Shown: piece by piece, positions 45,477 through 54,404 of the stretch
Layout: each line of letters starts with the position of its first letter
How positions within the stretch are numbered: the first letter of the stretch is position 1
From: Sphingomonas kyeonggiensis
Lineage (GTDB): Bacteria > Pseudomonadota > Alphaproteobacteria > Sphingomonadales > Sphingomonadaceae
DNA length: 64,000 bases
NCBI RefSeq assembly: GCF_030812785.1
Contig: NZ_JAUSTJ010000001.1
Span: 744,001-808,000, forward strand
Direction: 5' to 3'
Program-made: the position numbers and the translations under genes
Notes under the pieces: generated by a model
Databases searched by the model: none
Told to the model about the DNA's origin: nothing
What the model saw: the letters and a program-made list of their open reading frames with translations, nothing else

Positions 45477-46868
45477 ATGATCCGCTCTTTCCCTTTGTTC
45501 CTGCTCCTCGCCGCCTGCACGGTGGGGCCGGACTATCATCCGCCGGAGACGAAAGCCGCGCCGAACTGGGTCGAGGCCGGCACGCCCGGCGCGGTCGATC
45601 TCAAATGGTGGGACCGGTTCGAGGATCCCCAGCTCTCCGCGCTCGTCCAGCGCGCGGTGGCGTCGAGCCCCGACCTGAAGGAAGCCCAGGCCCGCCTGGC
45701 CGAGGCGCGCGCCAATCGCGAGGCGATCGCCGGCGGGCGCCTGCCCAGCGTCACCGCCAAGGGATCGGCGACCGAGAATGTGCTGAGCAACAATGGCCAG
45801 CTGCCGATCGGCAACATCCCCTTTCCGGGTTTCTCGCGCGATTTCCCGCTGTTCGATCTCGGCTTCGATGCGAGCTGGGAGGTCGATCTCTGGGGCCGGC
45901 GCACCCGCCAGATGCAGGGCGCCACCGCGCGCGAGGAAAGCGCCGAGTTCGCGCGGCGCGACGTGATGCTCACGCTGATCGCCGAGGTGGTCCGCAGTTA
46001 CATGGACCTGCGCGCGGCCCAGGCCGATGGCGCGACTGCCGAGGCGCAGGCGGGCTCGGATGGCGAGCTGGCCCGGCTCACAAGGCTGCGCTTCGATCAC
46101 GGCGAGGCTTCGCGGCTCGAACTCGACCGCGCTGATGCGGCGGCCAAGGCGAGCGCCTCGGCAGTGCCCAATGCCCGTGCCCAGGCGAGTGCCGCATCCT
46201 ACCGGATCGCCACCTTGGTCGGCGTGCCACCCGAGCAGGTCGTGCCCGAGCTGCAGGCCGCCGCGCCGCTGCCGGCGAGCCCCGATGCGATCCTGGTCGG
46301 CCTGCGCTCCGATCTGCTCGAGCGCCGCCCCGATGTACGCCGCGCCGAGCGCGAGCTTGCCGCCGCCAGCGCCGATATCGGCGTTGCCACCGCCGATCTC
46401 TTCCCGCGCTTCAGCCTGCTCGGCAGCATCGGCCAGCAGGCGCGCAAGCCGGGCGACCTGGTCTCGGGCGATTCCTTCCGCCTCCAGCTCGGGCCGAGCT
46501 TCTCCTGGCCGATCTTCCAGGGCGGCACGATCCGCGCCCAGATCCGCGCCGCCGACGCCCGGGCCGATGCCGCAGCGGCGCGCTACGAGAAGGCGGTGGT
46601 CGGCGCGCTGTCGGACAGCGAGGCTGCGATCAACCGCTTCCTCAACGCCCGTGCCGCCGCCGATGAGGCGGCGGTGTCGCTGGCCCGCGAGCAGAGCGCC
46701 TTCGCGCTCGCCCGGCAGCGCGCGGATCGCGGCGAGGACGACCGGCTGACGCTGGAGCGCGCGCGCCAGTCGCTGCTCGCCGCCACCCGCCGCGACCAGC
46801 AGGCGCGTGCCGCCAAGGCACAGGCAGCGACCGCGCTCTACAAGGCGCTGGGCGGCGGCTGGAACTGA
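45477..46868 (+). CDS. NodT-family outer-membrane efflux lipoprotein
   Basis: 463 residues. The lipobox is LFLLLAACTVGP, so the mature protein begins with a lipidated Cys. Two homologous TolC-like halves follow (WWDRFEDPQLSALVQRAVAS and GLRSDLLERRPDVRRAERE as landmarks), each with long helical hairpins. It supplies the outer-membrane exit for the YbhGFSR-like pump, which in E. coli borrows another channel. It is the last gene of the operon. Confidence 0.94.
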   Translation: MIRSFPLFLLLAACTVGPDYHPPETKAAPNWVEAGTPGAVDLKWWDRFEDPQLSALVQRAVASSPDLKEAQARLAEARANREAIAGGRLPSVTAKGSATENVLSNNGQLPIGNIPFPGFSRDFPLFDLGFDASWEVDLWGRRTRQMQGATAREESAEFARRDVMLTLIAEVVRSYMDLRAAQADGATAEAQAGSDGELARLTRLRFDHGEASRLELDRADAAAKASASAVPNARAQASAASYRIATLVGVPPEQVVPELQAAAPLPASPDAILVGLRSDLLERRPDVRRAERELAAASADIGVATADLFPRFSLLGSIGQQARKPGDLVSGDSFRLQLGPSFSWPIFQGGTIRAQIRAADARADAAAARYEKAVVGALSDSEAAINRFLNARAAADEAAVSLAREQSAFALARQRADRGEDDRLTLERARQSLLAATRRDQQARAAKAQAATALYKALGGGWN

Positions 46869-46916
46869 CAAGCTTGGCCGCGGAGTAAAGATAAGATCTA
46901 TACGACTTATTCCGCG

Positions 46917-46955
46917 CAAATTACCGCTTTTGGCGTGTACTTCGTGTACTTTGGC
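46917..46955 (+). repeat. GTGTACTT tandem element, copy 3
   Basis: Reads GCAAATTACCGCTTTTGG then the tandem core CGTGTACTTCGTGTACTT and TGGC. The 22-base core (46932-46953) is identical to copies 1 and 2. It lies between the convergent NodT and histidine kinase genes, a context shared with copy 1. Confidence 0.8.
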
Positions 46956-46962
46956 GGCCTCG

Positions 46963-48543
46963 CTACGCGATCGGCACGCGGATCTCGAAGCTGGTCCCGC
47001 GCTCCGAAGGTACCAGCGCGATCGTCCCGCCATGCGAGGCGAGCAGAGATCGGGCGATCGGCAGGCCCAGCCCGGTGCCGCCAGCGGCCCGGCGGCTGGT
47101 GAAGAAGGGCTCGAAGATACGCGCCCGGTCCGCCTCGGGGATGCCGGGGCCGTTATCGGCGATGCGGAGCCGGAGCGTGCCCTCTTCCTGGGTGGCGGCC
47201 ATGCTCACCTCCGTCGCCCCGGCCTGGCGGCTGTTCTCGACCAGGCTCTCGACGATCGCCTCCAGCATCGCGGCAGGCATCGCGGCGCGGGGCAGGGTGT
47301 CAGGCAGGTCGAGCATGATCGCCAGCCCGCGATCGGTCCAGGCATCGGCGATCCGGCGCAGCGGCAGCGCCACCTCGCTCGCCGCACCCGCATCGGCCTC
47401 GGCCATGTCGGCGCGGGCGAGCTCGAGCAGTCGGGTGACGAGCTGGGCCAGCCGGTCGGCATCGGCGCCGGCATTGGCGAGGAAGCGGCGGCGGTCCGCC
47501 TCGTCCATGTCCGCATGGTCCTCGAGGATCTCGATCACGCCGCGGATGCCGGCGAGCGGGGTCTTGAACTCGTGGCTCACCGCATGGGCGAAGTCGCGCA
47601 GGTAGCGAGAGCGCCGGTCGATCGCATCGGCCATGGTGGCGAAGTCGCTGTAGAGCGCCTGGATCTCGATCGCGGCGGTGCGCGGCACCTCGGGCACCGC
47701 GCCGCCGCCGCGCGCCACGTCGCGGGTCGCCTGGCTCAGCATCTCGATCGGCCGGGCGATGCCGCGCGAGAGCAGGCCGCTCAGCACCACCAGGGTCGCG
47801 AAGATCGCGCCGATGCCGAACAATATCTTGCCGCGATCCTCATAGAGCCCGCGGAACAGCACGCGCGGCGAGCGCGACAGCAGCAGCACCGCCACCACCT
47901 TGTGGTTCACCACTACCGGCCGGGCATGGTGGATACGCAGGCCCGAGGCGCGGCTCAGCCATTCGAAGGCATATTCGGGCCGATAGTCGCCGCGGCGGCG
48001 CAGCACCGTCTCGGGCCGCCCGGCCCGCGCCGCAGCCAGCTCGGGCAGGCCGGCGAGGCTGCTGCCTTCATTCTTGCCGATCAGGATGCGGCCATCGGAT
48101 GCGAGCAGCAGGATCGAGGCGAGCGTGGCGTCCGACGTCGCGTTCACCACCGGGGCGAGGCGCGCCGCGGCTGCCTGGACATCGGGGGCCGGGCTGCCGG
48201 CAACCGGAGCGGGCTCGGGACGTTCGGGCAGCGGCCGGGTGCCTAGGTCGATGGTGGAGAGCGGGCCGCCGGCAATGCCGCTCGACACGCGCGGAGTGAG
48301 CTCCGGCCCCGTCGAGCCCGGCCATTCGGCGCTGGCCACGGCGGCGAGCGCCGTCCCCTGCGCGATCAGCTCCGCCTCGGTCTGGCGCACCAGCGTGTTC
48401 TCGTAGACGCGCAGGAACAGCGCACCGACCCCGGGCAGCGCCGCCACGAACACGAAGGTGACGAGCAGGATCGTGCGCAGCCGCAGCCGCGGCCAGAAGC
48501 GCCGGATCGGCGCCTTTATCCCCTCGATCAGCCCTCCGAACAT
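46963..48543 (-). CDS. sensor histidine kinase
   Basis: 526 residues. Two membrane helices (about 26-46 and 285-305) flank a ~235-residue periplasmic sensor region that includes VVVNHKVVAVLLLSRSPRVL. A HAMP-like segment follows, then the DHp domain with FAHAVSHEFKTPLAGIRGVI (phosphoacceptor His in HAVSHEFKTPL) and the ATPase domain with LVENSRQAG (N box), ADNGPGIPEADRARIFEPFF and GGTGLGLPIARSLL. It overlaps the response regulator gene by 16 bases. The signal sensed is not evident. Confidence 0.94.
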   Translation of the reverse strand: MFGGLIEGIKAPIRRFWPRLRLRTILLVTFVFVAALPGVGALFLRVYENTLVRQTEAELIAQGTALAAVASAEWPGSTGPELTPRVSSGIAGGPLSTIDLGTRPLPERPEPAPVAGSPAPDVQAAAARLAPVVNATSDATLASILLLASDGRILIGKNEGSSLAGLPELAAARAGRPETVLRRRGDYRPEYAFEWLSRASGLRIHHARPVVVNHKVVAVLLLSRSPRVLFRGLYEDRGKILFGIGAIFATLVVLSGLLSRGIARPIEMLSQATRDVARGGGAVPEVPRTAAIEIQALYSDFATMADAIDRRSRYLRDFAHAVSHEFKTPLAGIRGVIEILEDHADMDEADRRRFLANAGADADRLAQLVTRLLELARADMAEADAGAASEVALPLRRIADAWTDRGLAIMLDLPDTLPRAAMPAAMLEAIVESLVENSRQAGATEVSMAATQEEGTLRLRIADNGPGIPEADRARIFEPFFTSRRAAGGTGLGLPIARSLLASHGGTIALVPSERGTSFEIRVPIA

Positions 48544-49244
48544 GCGCCGATACGATATCCGATGCCCGCCCGCGTCTCGATCAGGTCCTGCGCGCCGGCC
48601 TGGCCGAACTTGGCGCGCAGGTTGCGGACATGGCTGTCGATCGTCCGGTCGGTCAGCGCGAAGCCGGGGCCGCGCAGCCGGTCGATCAGCGCGTCGCGGC
48701 TGAACACCTTGGAGGGCATGGCGGCGAGCGTGCGCAGGATGCCGAACTCGGTGACGGTGAGCGGCACCGCCGCCCCCGCCCAGCTCGCCTCCCAGCTCTC
48801 CGGATCGAGGCCGAGCTTGCCGTGGCGGATCACCGTGCCGGCGCGGTCGACATCGGGGGCATGGGCGGCGGTACGGCGCAGCACCGCCATCACCCGCGCC
48901 ACCACCTCGCGGGGGGAGAAGGGCTTGGTGACATAATCGTCGGCGCCCAGCTCGATGCCGATGATCCGGTCGATCTCGTCGTCGCGCGAGGAGAGGAACA
49001 GGATCGGCAGTCCGCCCTCGGCACGCAGCCGCCGGCAGACCTCGAGCCCGTCCATCCGCGGCATGTTGATGTCGAGCACGATCAGGTCGGGCGCCTGGCT
49101 CTCGGCGATCTGCAGTGCTTCCTCGCCGTCCGCCGCCTCGATCGTCTCGAGCCCGGCCTTGGCGAGCGCGAAGACGAGCAGCTGACGGATATGCGGATCG
49201 TCATCGGCGACGAGGATGGTGCGAGGCATGGGGCATTGGATCAT
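48528..49244 (-). CDS. OmpR-family response regulator
   Basis: 238 residues. The receiver domain has the acidic pair ADDDP, the phosphoacceptor Asp in LIVLDINMPRMDG, and the conserved Lys in YVTKPFSPREVV. The C-terminal winged helix has LTVTEFGILRTLAAMPSKVF, TDRTIDSHVRNLRAKFG and GIGYRIG. The ATG at 49244 overlaps the stop of the upstream membrane-protein gene (ATGA), which favours it over 49229. It likely controls the DUF4173 operon itself. Confidence 0.94.
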   Translation of the reverse strand: MIQCPMPRTILVADDDPHIRQLLVFALAKAGLETIEAADGEEALQIAESQAPDLIVLDINMPRMDGLEVCRRLRAEGGLPILFLSSRDDEIDRIIGIELGADDYVTKPFSPREVVARVMAVLRRTAAHAPDVDRAGTVIRHGKLGLDPESWEASWAGAAVPLTVTEFGILRTLAAMPSKVFSRDALIDRLRGPGFALTDRTIDSHVRNLRAKFGQAGAQDLIETRAGIGYRIGACSEG

Positions 49245-50833
49245 CGCGAGGGTGTTCCGGTCAACGGCGGAGTGGCGGTGGCGACGGCCTCGGCGACCGG
49301 ATCGCTCTCGGAGGTGGCCGCGGGCATGGGATCGGGGGCGGGATCGTCGCGGATCCACCCGTCGCATTCGCGGTGCGTCCCTGGCCAGGTTGCGGCAGGG
49401 GCCGGCGGGTTGGCGCCGAGCAGCCGGCGCGCCGTGTGGAGCCGGCGCTGGTTGCGCCAGGTCCAGCTGTGCCAGTCGGCCTGACGCTCGACCAGCCTCG
49501 CCATCGCCTCGGCGCGGACATAGCGGACGCGGTCGCGGAACTTGGGCGGCAGCGGCCGGCGCTCCAGCTCGATCAGCGAGAGGAGCGAGGAGGGGCCGGT
49601 GCGCGACAAATAGCAGAGGTCGAGCTCGACCCCGCGCCCGCCGACCTCGCGGGCATGGCGGACGTTCCAGGCCGCGGCGCTCGCCTCGAGATCGACGACA
49701 CTCGCCGTGCCCAGCACCAGCGTGGCGATCAGCGCATTGGCGTTGATCAGCCAGGCGGCGCTCCTGCCCGCGAGCATCCTCCAGCAGATCAGCGTCAGCC
49801 CGATCGCCACCAGCCCCATCCAGGCGAGCGCGGCGATGCGGAAGCCGGTGAGCGAATAGGCCTCGACATAGTCGAGCGTGCGCAGGATCGAGGAGGCGAC
49901 GAGCAGCAGGTTCTGCGCGACCCAGAGCACCACCAGCCGGCGGATCGCCGGATTGGCGGCGCTGGCCGAGCCGGGCTTGAGCGCGACCAGCACGAACAGC
50001 CCGGCGAGCAGCGCGGTGGCGATCAGCGGATAGGCGCCGCGATGGGCATAGTCGGCCAGCGTCACGCCCTTGGGCAGCGCCGCGCCGCTCCACAGAAAGG
50101 CGAGGTCGAGCCCGTTCTGGAGCGCGAACACTGTGTTGAACAGGATCAGCGAGAGCAGCAGCGTCGCTTGGGGAAGACCGGGCATGCCGATCTCGGCCTT
50201 GGGCAGCCCGGCGACGATGCGGGTGGCCCAGCGCGTGGGGCGCAGGCTCGGCCAGGCGACGAGCAGCAACAGCGCCCACAGGGCCATGTTGTCCGCCGAG
50301 GGCAGGCGAAGCTGGTCGAGCCCCCGCGCGATCAGGGGGTTGGCGCTGGCGAACAGGGCGAGGAATAGCCCGGTCATCGCCAGCGGCAGGGCGAGCAGGG
50401 CGGCCAGCCCCGCAAGGTTCGGCCGTCCCAGGCGCGGGCGGGCGCGGAACAGGCGGATGAAATCGAGCGCCGGGGCGAGCGGTCCGGTCGCCGCATGGGC
50501 GAGCAGCCTCAGGCTCCAGCGCCAGGCATCGTCGAACCTGCCGATGCGCGGCATCAGCGCCGCGATCGACAGCGCGCTCCAGAACAGCACCCAGCCGAGC
50601 AGGCTCGGATCATGCGCCAGAGCGGCGGCGAAGCCGATGGCGACGGCCAGCGCCACCAGGCTCGCCCGCCGGCGCAGCGCCGGCCGGGTCAGCAGCAGCA
50701 CCAGCGCCCAGCCAAGCGCGAGCCCGCCGATCCACGAGCCGAAGGACACACCGTGCAGGAGTTGGTCGGTGGCGGCGATCAGCGCGATCGCCGCGGGGAT
50801 CTTCACGAGAAAGCTGTAACGGGTGCGGGCCAT
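49241..50833 (-). CDS. DUF4173/DUF4153-type polytopic membrane protein
   Basis: 530 residues with about twelve membrane helices from residue 10 to 380. HRGAYPLIATALLAGLFVLV and WMGLVAIGLTLICWRMLAGR are typical of DUF4173. The C-terminal ~130 residues are cytoplasmic or periplasmic and include DLCYLSRTGPSSLLSLIELE and a Pro/Ala/Thr-rich tail. It is translationally coupled to the two-component genes downstream, so it may be a sensory partner. No enzyme motif is visible. Confidence 0.85.
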   Translation of the reverse strand: MARTRYSFLVKIPAAIALIAATDQLLHGVSFGSWIGGLALGWALVLLLTRPALRRRASLVALAVAIGFAAALAHDPSLLGWVLFWSALSIAALMPRIGRFDDAWRWSLRLLAHAATGPLAPALDFIRLFRARPRLGRPNLAGLAALLALPLAMTGLFLALFASANPLIARGLDQLRLPSADNMALWALLLLVAWPSLRPTRWATRIVAGLPKAEIGMPGLPQATLLLSLILFNTVFALQNGLDLAFLWSGAALPKGVTLADYAHRGAYPLIATALLAGLFVLVALKPGSASAANPAIRRLVVLWVAQNLLLVASSILRTLDYVEAYSLTGFRIAALAWMGLVAIGLTLICWRMLAGRSAAWLINANALIATLVLGTASVVDLEASAAAWNVRHAREVGGRGVELDLCYLSRTGPSSLLSLIELERRPLPPKFRDRVRYVRAEAMARLVERQADWHSWTWRNQRRLHTARRLLGANPPAPAATWPGTHRECDGWIRDDPAPDPMPAATSESDPVAEAVATATPPLTGTPSR

Positions 50834-50991
50834 GCGGGTCTCCCAAGTTCGGAAGTGGCAATGGCCGCGCGCCGTCCAGCGATACCGGCGAAGCGCAAGG
50901 AGAAGCCGTGCAGAATCGGTGCAGTCGCGGGGCTGCGCATTGTTGTTTTATGTCGGCCGCATATCGCCTATCGTGGGGACAGGAGGGCGTG

Positions 50992-51987
50992 ATGGGGATT
51001 TTTGACTTCCTTTCGAAGCAGTTTGTCGATGTCATCGACTGGGTCGACGAGCCCGGCACGCTGGCCATCCGCTATCCGATGCAGGATCGCGAGATCCAGA
51101 ATGGCGCGCAGCTGACCGTCCGCAGTGGCCAGACGGCGCTGTTCTTCAACGAAGGCCAGATCGCCGACGCCTTCTTGCCGGGGCTCCACACGCTCCAGAC
51201 CGGCAATCTTCCCCTGCTCACTTCGCTGATGAACTGGGACAAGGGCTTTGCCTCGCCGTTCAAGGCGGATGTCTATTTCTACAGCCAGAAGGAGCAGACC
51301 GGGCTCAAATGGGGTACTGCGCAGCCGATCACGGTGCGCGACAAGGAGTTCGGCCCGCTGCGCGTCCGCGCCTTTGGCAGCTACAGCTTCCGGATCGAGG
51401 ACGTGTCCGCCTTCGCGGTGAAGATGATGGGCTCGCTCGACCGGCTGACCGTCGGTGATGTCGAGCCGCAGCTGCGTGCCGCGATCGGCACGGCGATCGC
51501 CTCGGCGCTCGGCGGGGGCGAGATCGCCTTTATCGACCTGGCCGCCAACCAGAGCGCGCTTTCAGAGAAGCTCAAGGCCGCGGTCGAGCCCGCCTTCACC
51601 CAATGGGGACTGAGCTGCACCAGCTTCTTCATCGAGAGCCTGTCGCTGCCCGAAGAGGTGCAGGCGATGCTCGACAAGGCCAGCTCGATGCGCGTGGTCG
51701 GCGATCTCGACCGGTTCATCCGCTTCCAGAGCGCCGAGGCGATCGAGAAGGCCGCGGCCCAGTCGGGCGGCATCGCCGGGATCGGCGCGGGCGCGGCGGC
51801 GGGCATTGCGATCGGCCAGAGCATGGCCGGCGGGATCGGCGGCGCGGCGCCGGCGGCCGCCCCTGCGGCACCGGGCGAGGACGCCTATGCCCAGATCGAG
51901 AAGCTTCACAAGCTGCTGACGATCGGCGCGATCACGCAGGACGAGTTCGACGCCAAGAAGGCCGAGCTGCTCTCGCGCATCCGCTGA
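50992..51987 (+). CDS. SPFH-domain protein with C-terminal SHOCT (YdjI/virion-core-like)
   Basis: 331 residues. Residues ~20-245 are an SPFH/band-7-like domain without a membrane anchor (VRSGQTALFFNEGQIADAFL, VRAFGSYSFRIEDVSAFAVK, WGLSCTSFFIESLSLPEEVQ). A Gly/Ala-rich linker leads to the SHOCT motif KLLTIGAITQDEFDAKKAEL. SPFH proteins organise membrane complexes. The start has AGGAGGGC upstream. It is the first gene of the polyamine operon and is seven bases from the next gene. Confidence 0.9.
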   Translation: MGIFDFLSKQFVDVIDWVDEPGTLAIRYPMQDREIQNGAQLTVRSGQTALFFNEGQIADAFLPGLHTLQTGNLPLLTSLMNWDKGFASPFKADVYFYSQKEQTGLKWGTAQPITVRDKEFGPLRVRAFGSYSFRIEDVSAFAVKMMGSLDRLTVGDVEPQLRAAIGTAIASALGGGEIAFIDLAANQSALSEKLKAAVEPAFTQWGLSCTSFFIESLSLPEEVQAMLDKASSMRVVGDLDRFIRFQSAEAIEKAAAQSGGIAGIGAGAAAGIAIGQSMAGGIGGAAPAAAPAAPGEDAYAQIEKLHKLLTIGAITQDEFDAKKAELLSRIR

Positions 51988-51994
51988 CGTCGTC

Positions 51995-52669
51995 ATGAGC
52001 CTGAGCTTCAATTGCCCCAATTGCGGTGCCGAGGTCGTGTTTCGTTCGGCGGCCCTGCCGGCGCGCGTCTGCGGCTATTGCCATAGCCTGCTCACCCGTA
52101 ACGATGGCGGCGTGATGGTAGTCGGCAAGTCCTCGCCGCTGCCCTTCGACGTCAGTCCGGTGCAGATCGGCATGCGCGGGCGGATCGAGGATCAGCCGTT
52201 CGAAGTGATCGGCCGGGTCCGCTGGGCGTGGACCGACGGCGCCTGGAACGAATGGCTGCTGCTGTTCGGCGACGGGAGCCATGCCTGGCTGGGCGATGCG
52301 ATGGGCCAGTTCATGCTGCTGCGCGAACGCCCGTTCAGCGAGGTTCAGACGCGCACGCTCAAGGACATCGCCAGGGGCAAGGAAGCCATGCCGGGTGCCG
52401 AGATCACGCTCGACGCGCGCAAGCTCGCGATCGTCGATGCGCGCGACGTGATCTGCGTCGCTGCCGAGGGCGAGCTTCCCTTCACGCCGACGACCGGCTG
52501 GAAGCTCTACAGCGTCGATCTGCGCGGGGCGAAGGGCGAGTGCGCGACGCTGCAGCGCGATGCGCTCGCCACGACCTTCTATCAGGGCCAATATGTGACG
52601 CTCGCCGACCTCGCCCCGACCGGGCTGCGCGCGTTCGAAGGCTGGGCGCTCCCCGCCTATGCAGCCTGA
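51995..52669 (+). CDS. DUF4178 zinc-ribbon protein (short)
   Basis: 224 residues. The N-terminal zinc ribbon has CPNC (Cys7, Cys10) and CGYC (Cys26, Cys29). A DUF4178 beta domain follows (FEVIGRVRWAWTDGAWNEWL, LLFGDGSHAWLGDAMGQFML, VAAEGELPFTPTTGWKLYSV). The family has no assigned biochemistry but recurs beside polyamine-synthesis and SPFH genes. No membrane segment. Its stop lies within the next reading frame. Confidence 0.88.
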   Translation: MSLSFNCPNCGAEVVFRSAALPARVCGYCHSLLTRNDGGVMVVGKSSPLPFDVSPVQIGMRGRIEDQPFEVIGRVRWAWTDGAWNEWLLLFGDGSHAWLGDAMGQFMLLRERPFSEVQTRTLKDIARGKEAMPGAEITLDARKLAIVDARDVICVAAEGELPFTPTTGWKLYSVDLRGAKGECATLQRDALATTFYQGQYVTLADLAPTGLRAFEGWALPAYAA

Positions 52670-54038
52670 GATGCAGCCCGTGGCCGATATCCAGCTGCCC
52701 GCCGCACCGGCGGTGAAGGCGCTGGCCTGCCCGGCATGCGGCGGCTCGGTCGAATTGCGCGCGGCCGGCTATTCGGTGAGCGTCGTCTGCCAATATTGCA
52801 GCTCGATCCTCGACGTCGCCGATCCGCAGGTGAAGCTGATCGCCCAATATAACCAGGCGGCGGAGGCATTGGAGATCCCGCTCGGTTCGCGTGGCACGCT
52901 GCGCGGAGTCGAATGGGAAGCGATCGGCTATATGCAGCGCTCGGCCTATGGAGGCGGGGCCTGGGACGAATATCTCCTGTTCAATCCCTATCATGGCTAT
53001 CGCTGGCTGATCACCGACGGCCGCGGCTGGAGCCTGGGCGAGCAGCTGACCGTCACCCCGCTCCGCGACGATTACGAGACGCTGCGTCTGGGCAACCAGA
53101 CCTATCAGCGCTTCTACGAGGACAGCACCGCACGCGTCGATTACGTGCTCGGCGAATTCTACTGGCGCGTGGCAGTGGGCGAGGAAGTGGTCGGCGCCGA
53201 CTGGGCACGCCCCGGCGCGATGCTCTCGCGCGAGAAGAATGCACATGAAGTAAGCTGGACCCGCTCGGTGCTGCTCACTCACAAGGAAATGGCCGATGCG
53301 TTCGGCGTCCGGAAGGGGGCCAGTTGGCCGCCCATGCCGCACCAGCCCTCGCCCAACGCTGCCTGGCTGGGCATGGGGTTCAAGATCTTCGCGGGCATGT
53401 TCCTGCTGCTCGCCGTGCTGATCCTGGCATTTGGCGGCACGAGCTGGACCAGCGCCGGACGGTTCCCCGTCGCGCCGGACGGCAGCGAGCGCACGGTCAC
53501 GCTCGGCCCGATCCATTTCGGCCATCTGTATCAGCGCGTCGAGATCCGCGCCGACGTGCCGACGCTGGAGAATGGCTGGGTCGATCTCGATTACAGCCTG
53601 GTCGATCGCAGGACGCAGCAGGTCTATGAGGCGTATGGCGCCGCCGAACGCTATTCCGGCAGCGATTCCGACGGGCCCTGGACCGAGGGCTCGCGCGGCT
53701 CCTCGGTCTCGGTGGCGAGCGTGCCGGCGGGGGATTACGATCTGGTCGTCGACTACAAGGGCAATCGCTGGAGCAGCGGCTCGCTCTACAGTCCGCGTTA
53801 TGTCGGCATGCCCGAGGATCTCGGCTGGATGACGCCGGTGAACAAGCCCGAGGTCGTGGTGGAGGTGCGCACCGGCGCGCTCTTCCTGTCCAGCTTCTGG
53901 ATCGCGCTGATCCTGCTCGGCCTGCCGCTGCTGATCGGCCTGATCCGCCACATCCAGTTCGACAAGGCCCGCCAGGCGGAGAGCGATTTCGCGCCCACGG
54001 GCTTCGCCGCGCTGGGCGCATCGGAGGACGATGAATGA
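52659..54038 (+). CDS. DUF4178 zinc-ribbon protein with membrane-anchored extension
   Basis: Up to 459 residues. The N-terminal zinc ribbon is CPAC (Cys24, Cys27) and CQYC (Cys44, Cys47). A DUF4178 domain spans ~75-205 (GVEWEAIGYMQRSAYGGGAW, YLLFNPYHGYRWLITDGRGW). A first membrane helix (~239-259) leads to a ~140-residue beta-rich domain outside the cytoplasm, then a second helix (~404-428) and a short acidic tail. This places the ribbon and DUF4178 domain in the cytoplasm and a new domain in the periplasm. An ATG at 52671 is an alternative start. Paralogue of the preceding gene. Confidence 0.88.
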   Translation: MQPEMQPVADIQLPAAPAVKALACPACGGSVELRAAGYSVSVVCQYCSSILDVADPQVKLIAQYNQAAEALEIPLGSRGTLRGVEWEAIGYMQRSAYGGGAWDEYLLFNPYHGYRWLITDGRGWSLGEQLTVTPLRDDYETLRLGNQTYQRFYEDSTARVDYVLGEFYWRVAVGEEVVGADWARPGAMLSREKNAHEVSWTRSVLLTHKEMADAFGVRKGASWPPMPHQPSPNAAWLGMGFKIFAGMFLLLAVLILAFGGTSWTSAGRFPVAPDGSERTVTLGPIHFGHLYQRVEIRADVPTLENGWVDLDYSLVDRRTQQVYEAYGAAERYSGSDSDGPWTEGSRGSSVSVASVPAGDYDLVVDYKGNRWSSGSLYSPRYVGMPEDLGWMTPVNKPEVVVEVRTGALFLSSFWIALILLGLPLLIGLIRHIQFDKARQAESDFAPTGFAALGASEDDE

Positions 54039-54181
54039 ACCCGCGTACTTTCCTCTATGGCCTCTGGTCGCTCGGCGTCGTCGCCTTGTTCGTGCTGAGC
54101 GGCATCTTCGCCTGGTCGCCCTTTGCCGAGGGCGGTCGCGCCCGCGCGCATGCGGGCATCTACGGTCCCACCCACAAATAG
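54035..54181 (+). CDS. 48-residue single-pass membrane peptide
   Basis: The ATG at 54035 overlaps the preceding stop (ATGA) and reads 48 codons to TAG at 54181. The product has one hydrophobic helix (FLYGLWSLGVVALFVLSGIF) followed by AWSPFAEGG and a short basic tail ending in YGPTHK. Out-of-frame ATG 54031 gives a less plausible Arg-rich product. Tight coupling and membrane topology support it as a real gene and a likely subunit of the same complex. Confidence 0.75.
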   Translation: MNPRTFLYGLWSLGVVALFVLSGIFAWSPFAEGGRARAHAGIYGPTHK

Positions 54182-54191
54182 GGAGTCGGAT

Positions 54192-54404
54192 ATGGTCACC
54201 ACTCTACCCGCCTTGCTCTCCACCCTGCTCTATGCGGTGATCGGCATCGTCGTCTTCGCCGTCGGTTTCGTGGTCCTCGACCTGCTCACCCCGGGCAAGC
54301 TGTGGCAGGAGATCCATGAGAAGCAGAATGTCGCGGTGGCGGTCTTCGCCGGCGCGGTCGCGATCGGGCTCGCGATGATCGTCGCCGCCGCCATCCATGG
54401 CTGA
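54192..54404 (+). CDS. DUF350-family membrane protein
   Basis: 70 residues with two membrane helices: LLSTLLYAVIGIVVFAVGFV and AVAVFAGAVAIGLAMIVAAA, joined by LDLLTPGKLWQEIHEKQN, the DUF350 signature loop. DUF350 includes E. coli YjfL, which lies in an envelope-stress and glutathionylspermidine-related neighbourhood. This copy holds one DUF350 unit instead of the two found in longer members. GGGAG upstream of the ATG. Its end overlaps the next gene by eight bases. Confidence 0.9.
   Translation: MVTTLPALLSTLLYAVIGIVVFAVGFVVLDLLTPGKLWQEIHEKQNVAVAVFAGAVAIGLAMIVAAAIHG

Noticed and set aside
44493..47033. A long minus-strand frame antisense to the permease and NodT genes, ending near a KVHEVHA peptide
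   Set aside because: The KVHEVHA residues are just the translation of the GTGTACTT tandem element. The rest is a shadow of the efflux genes.
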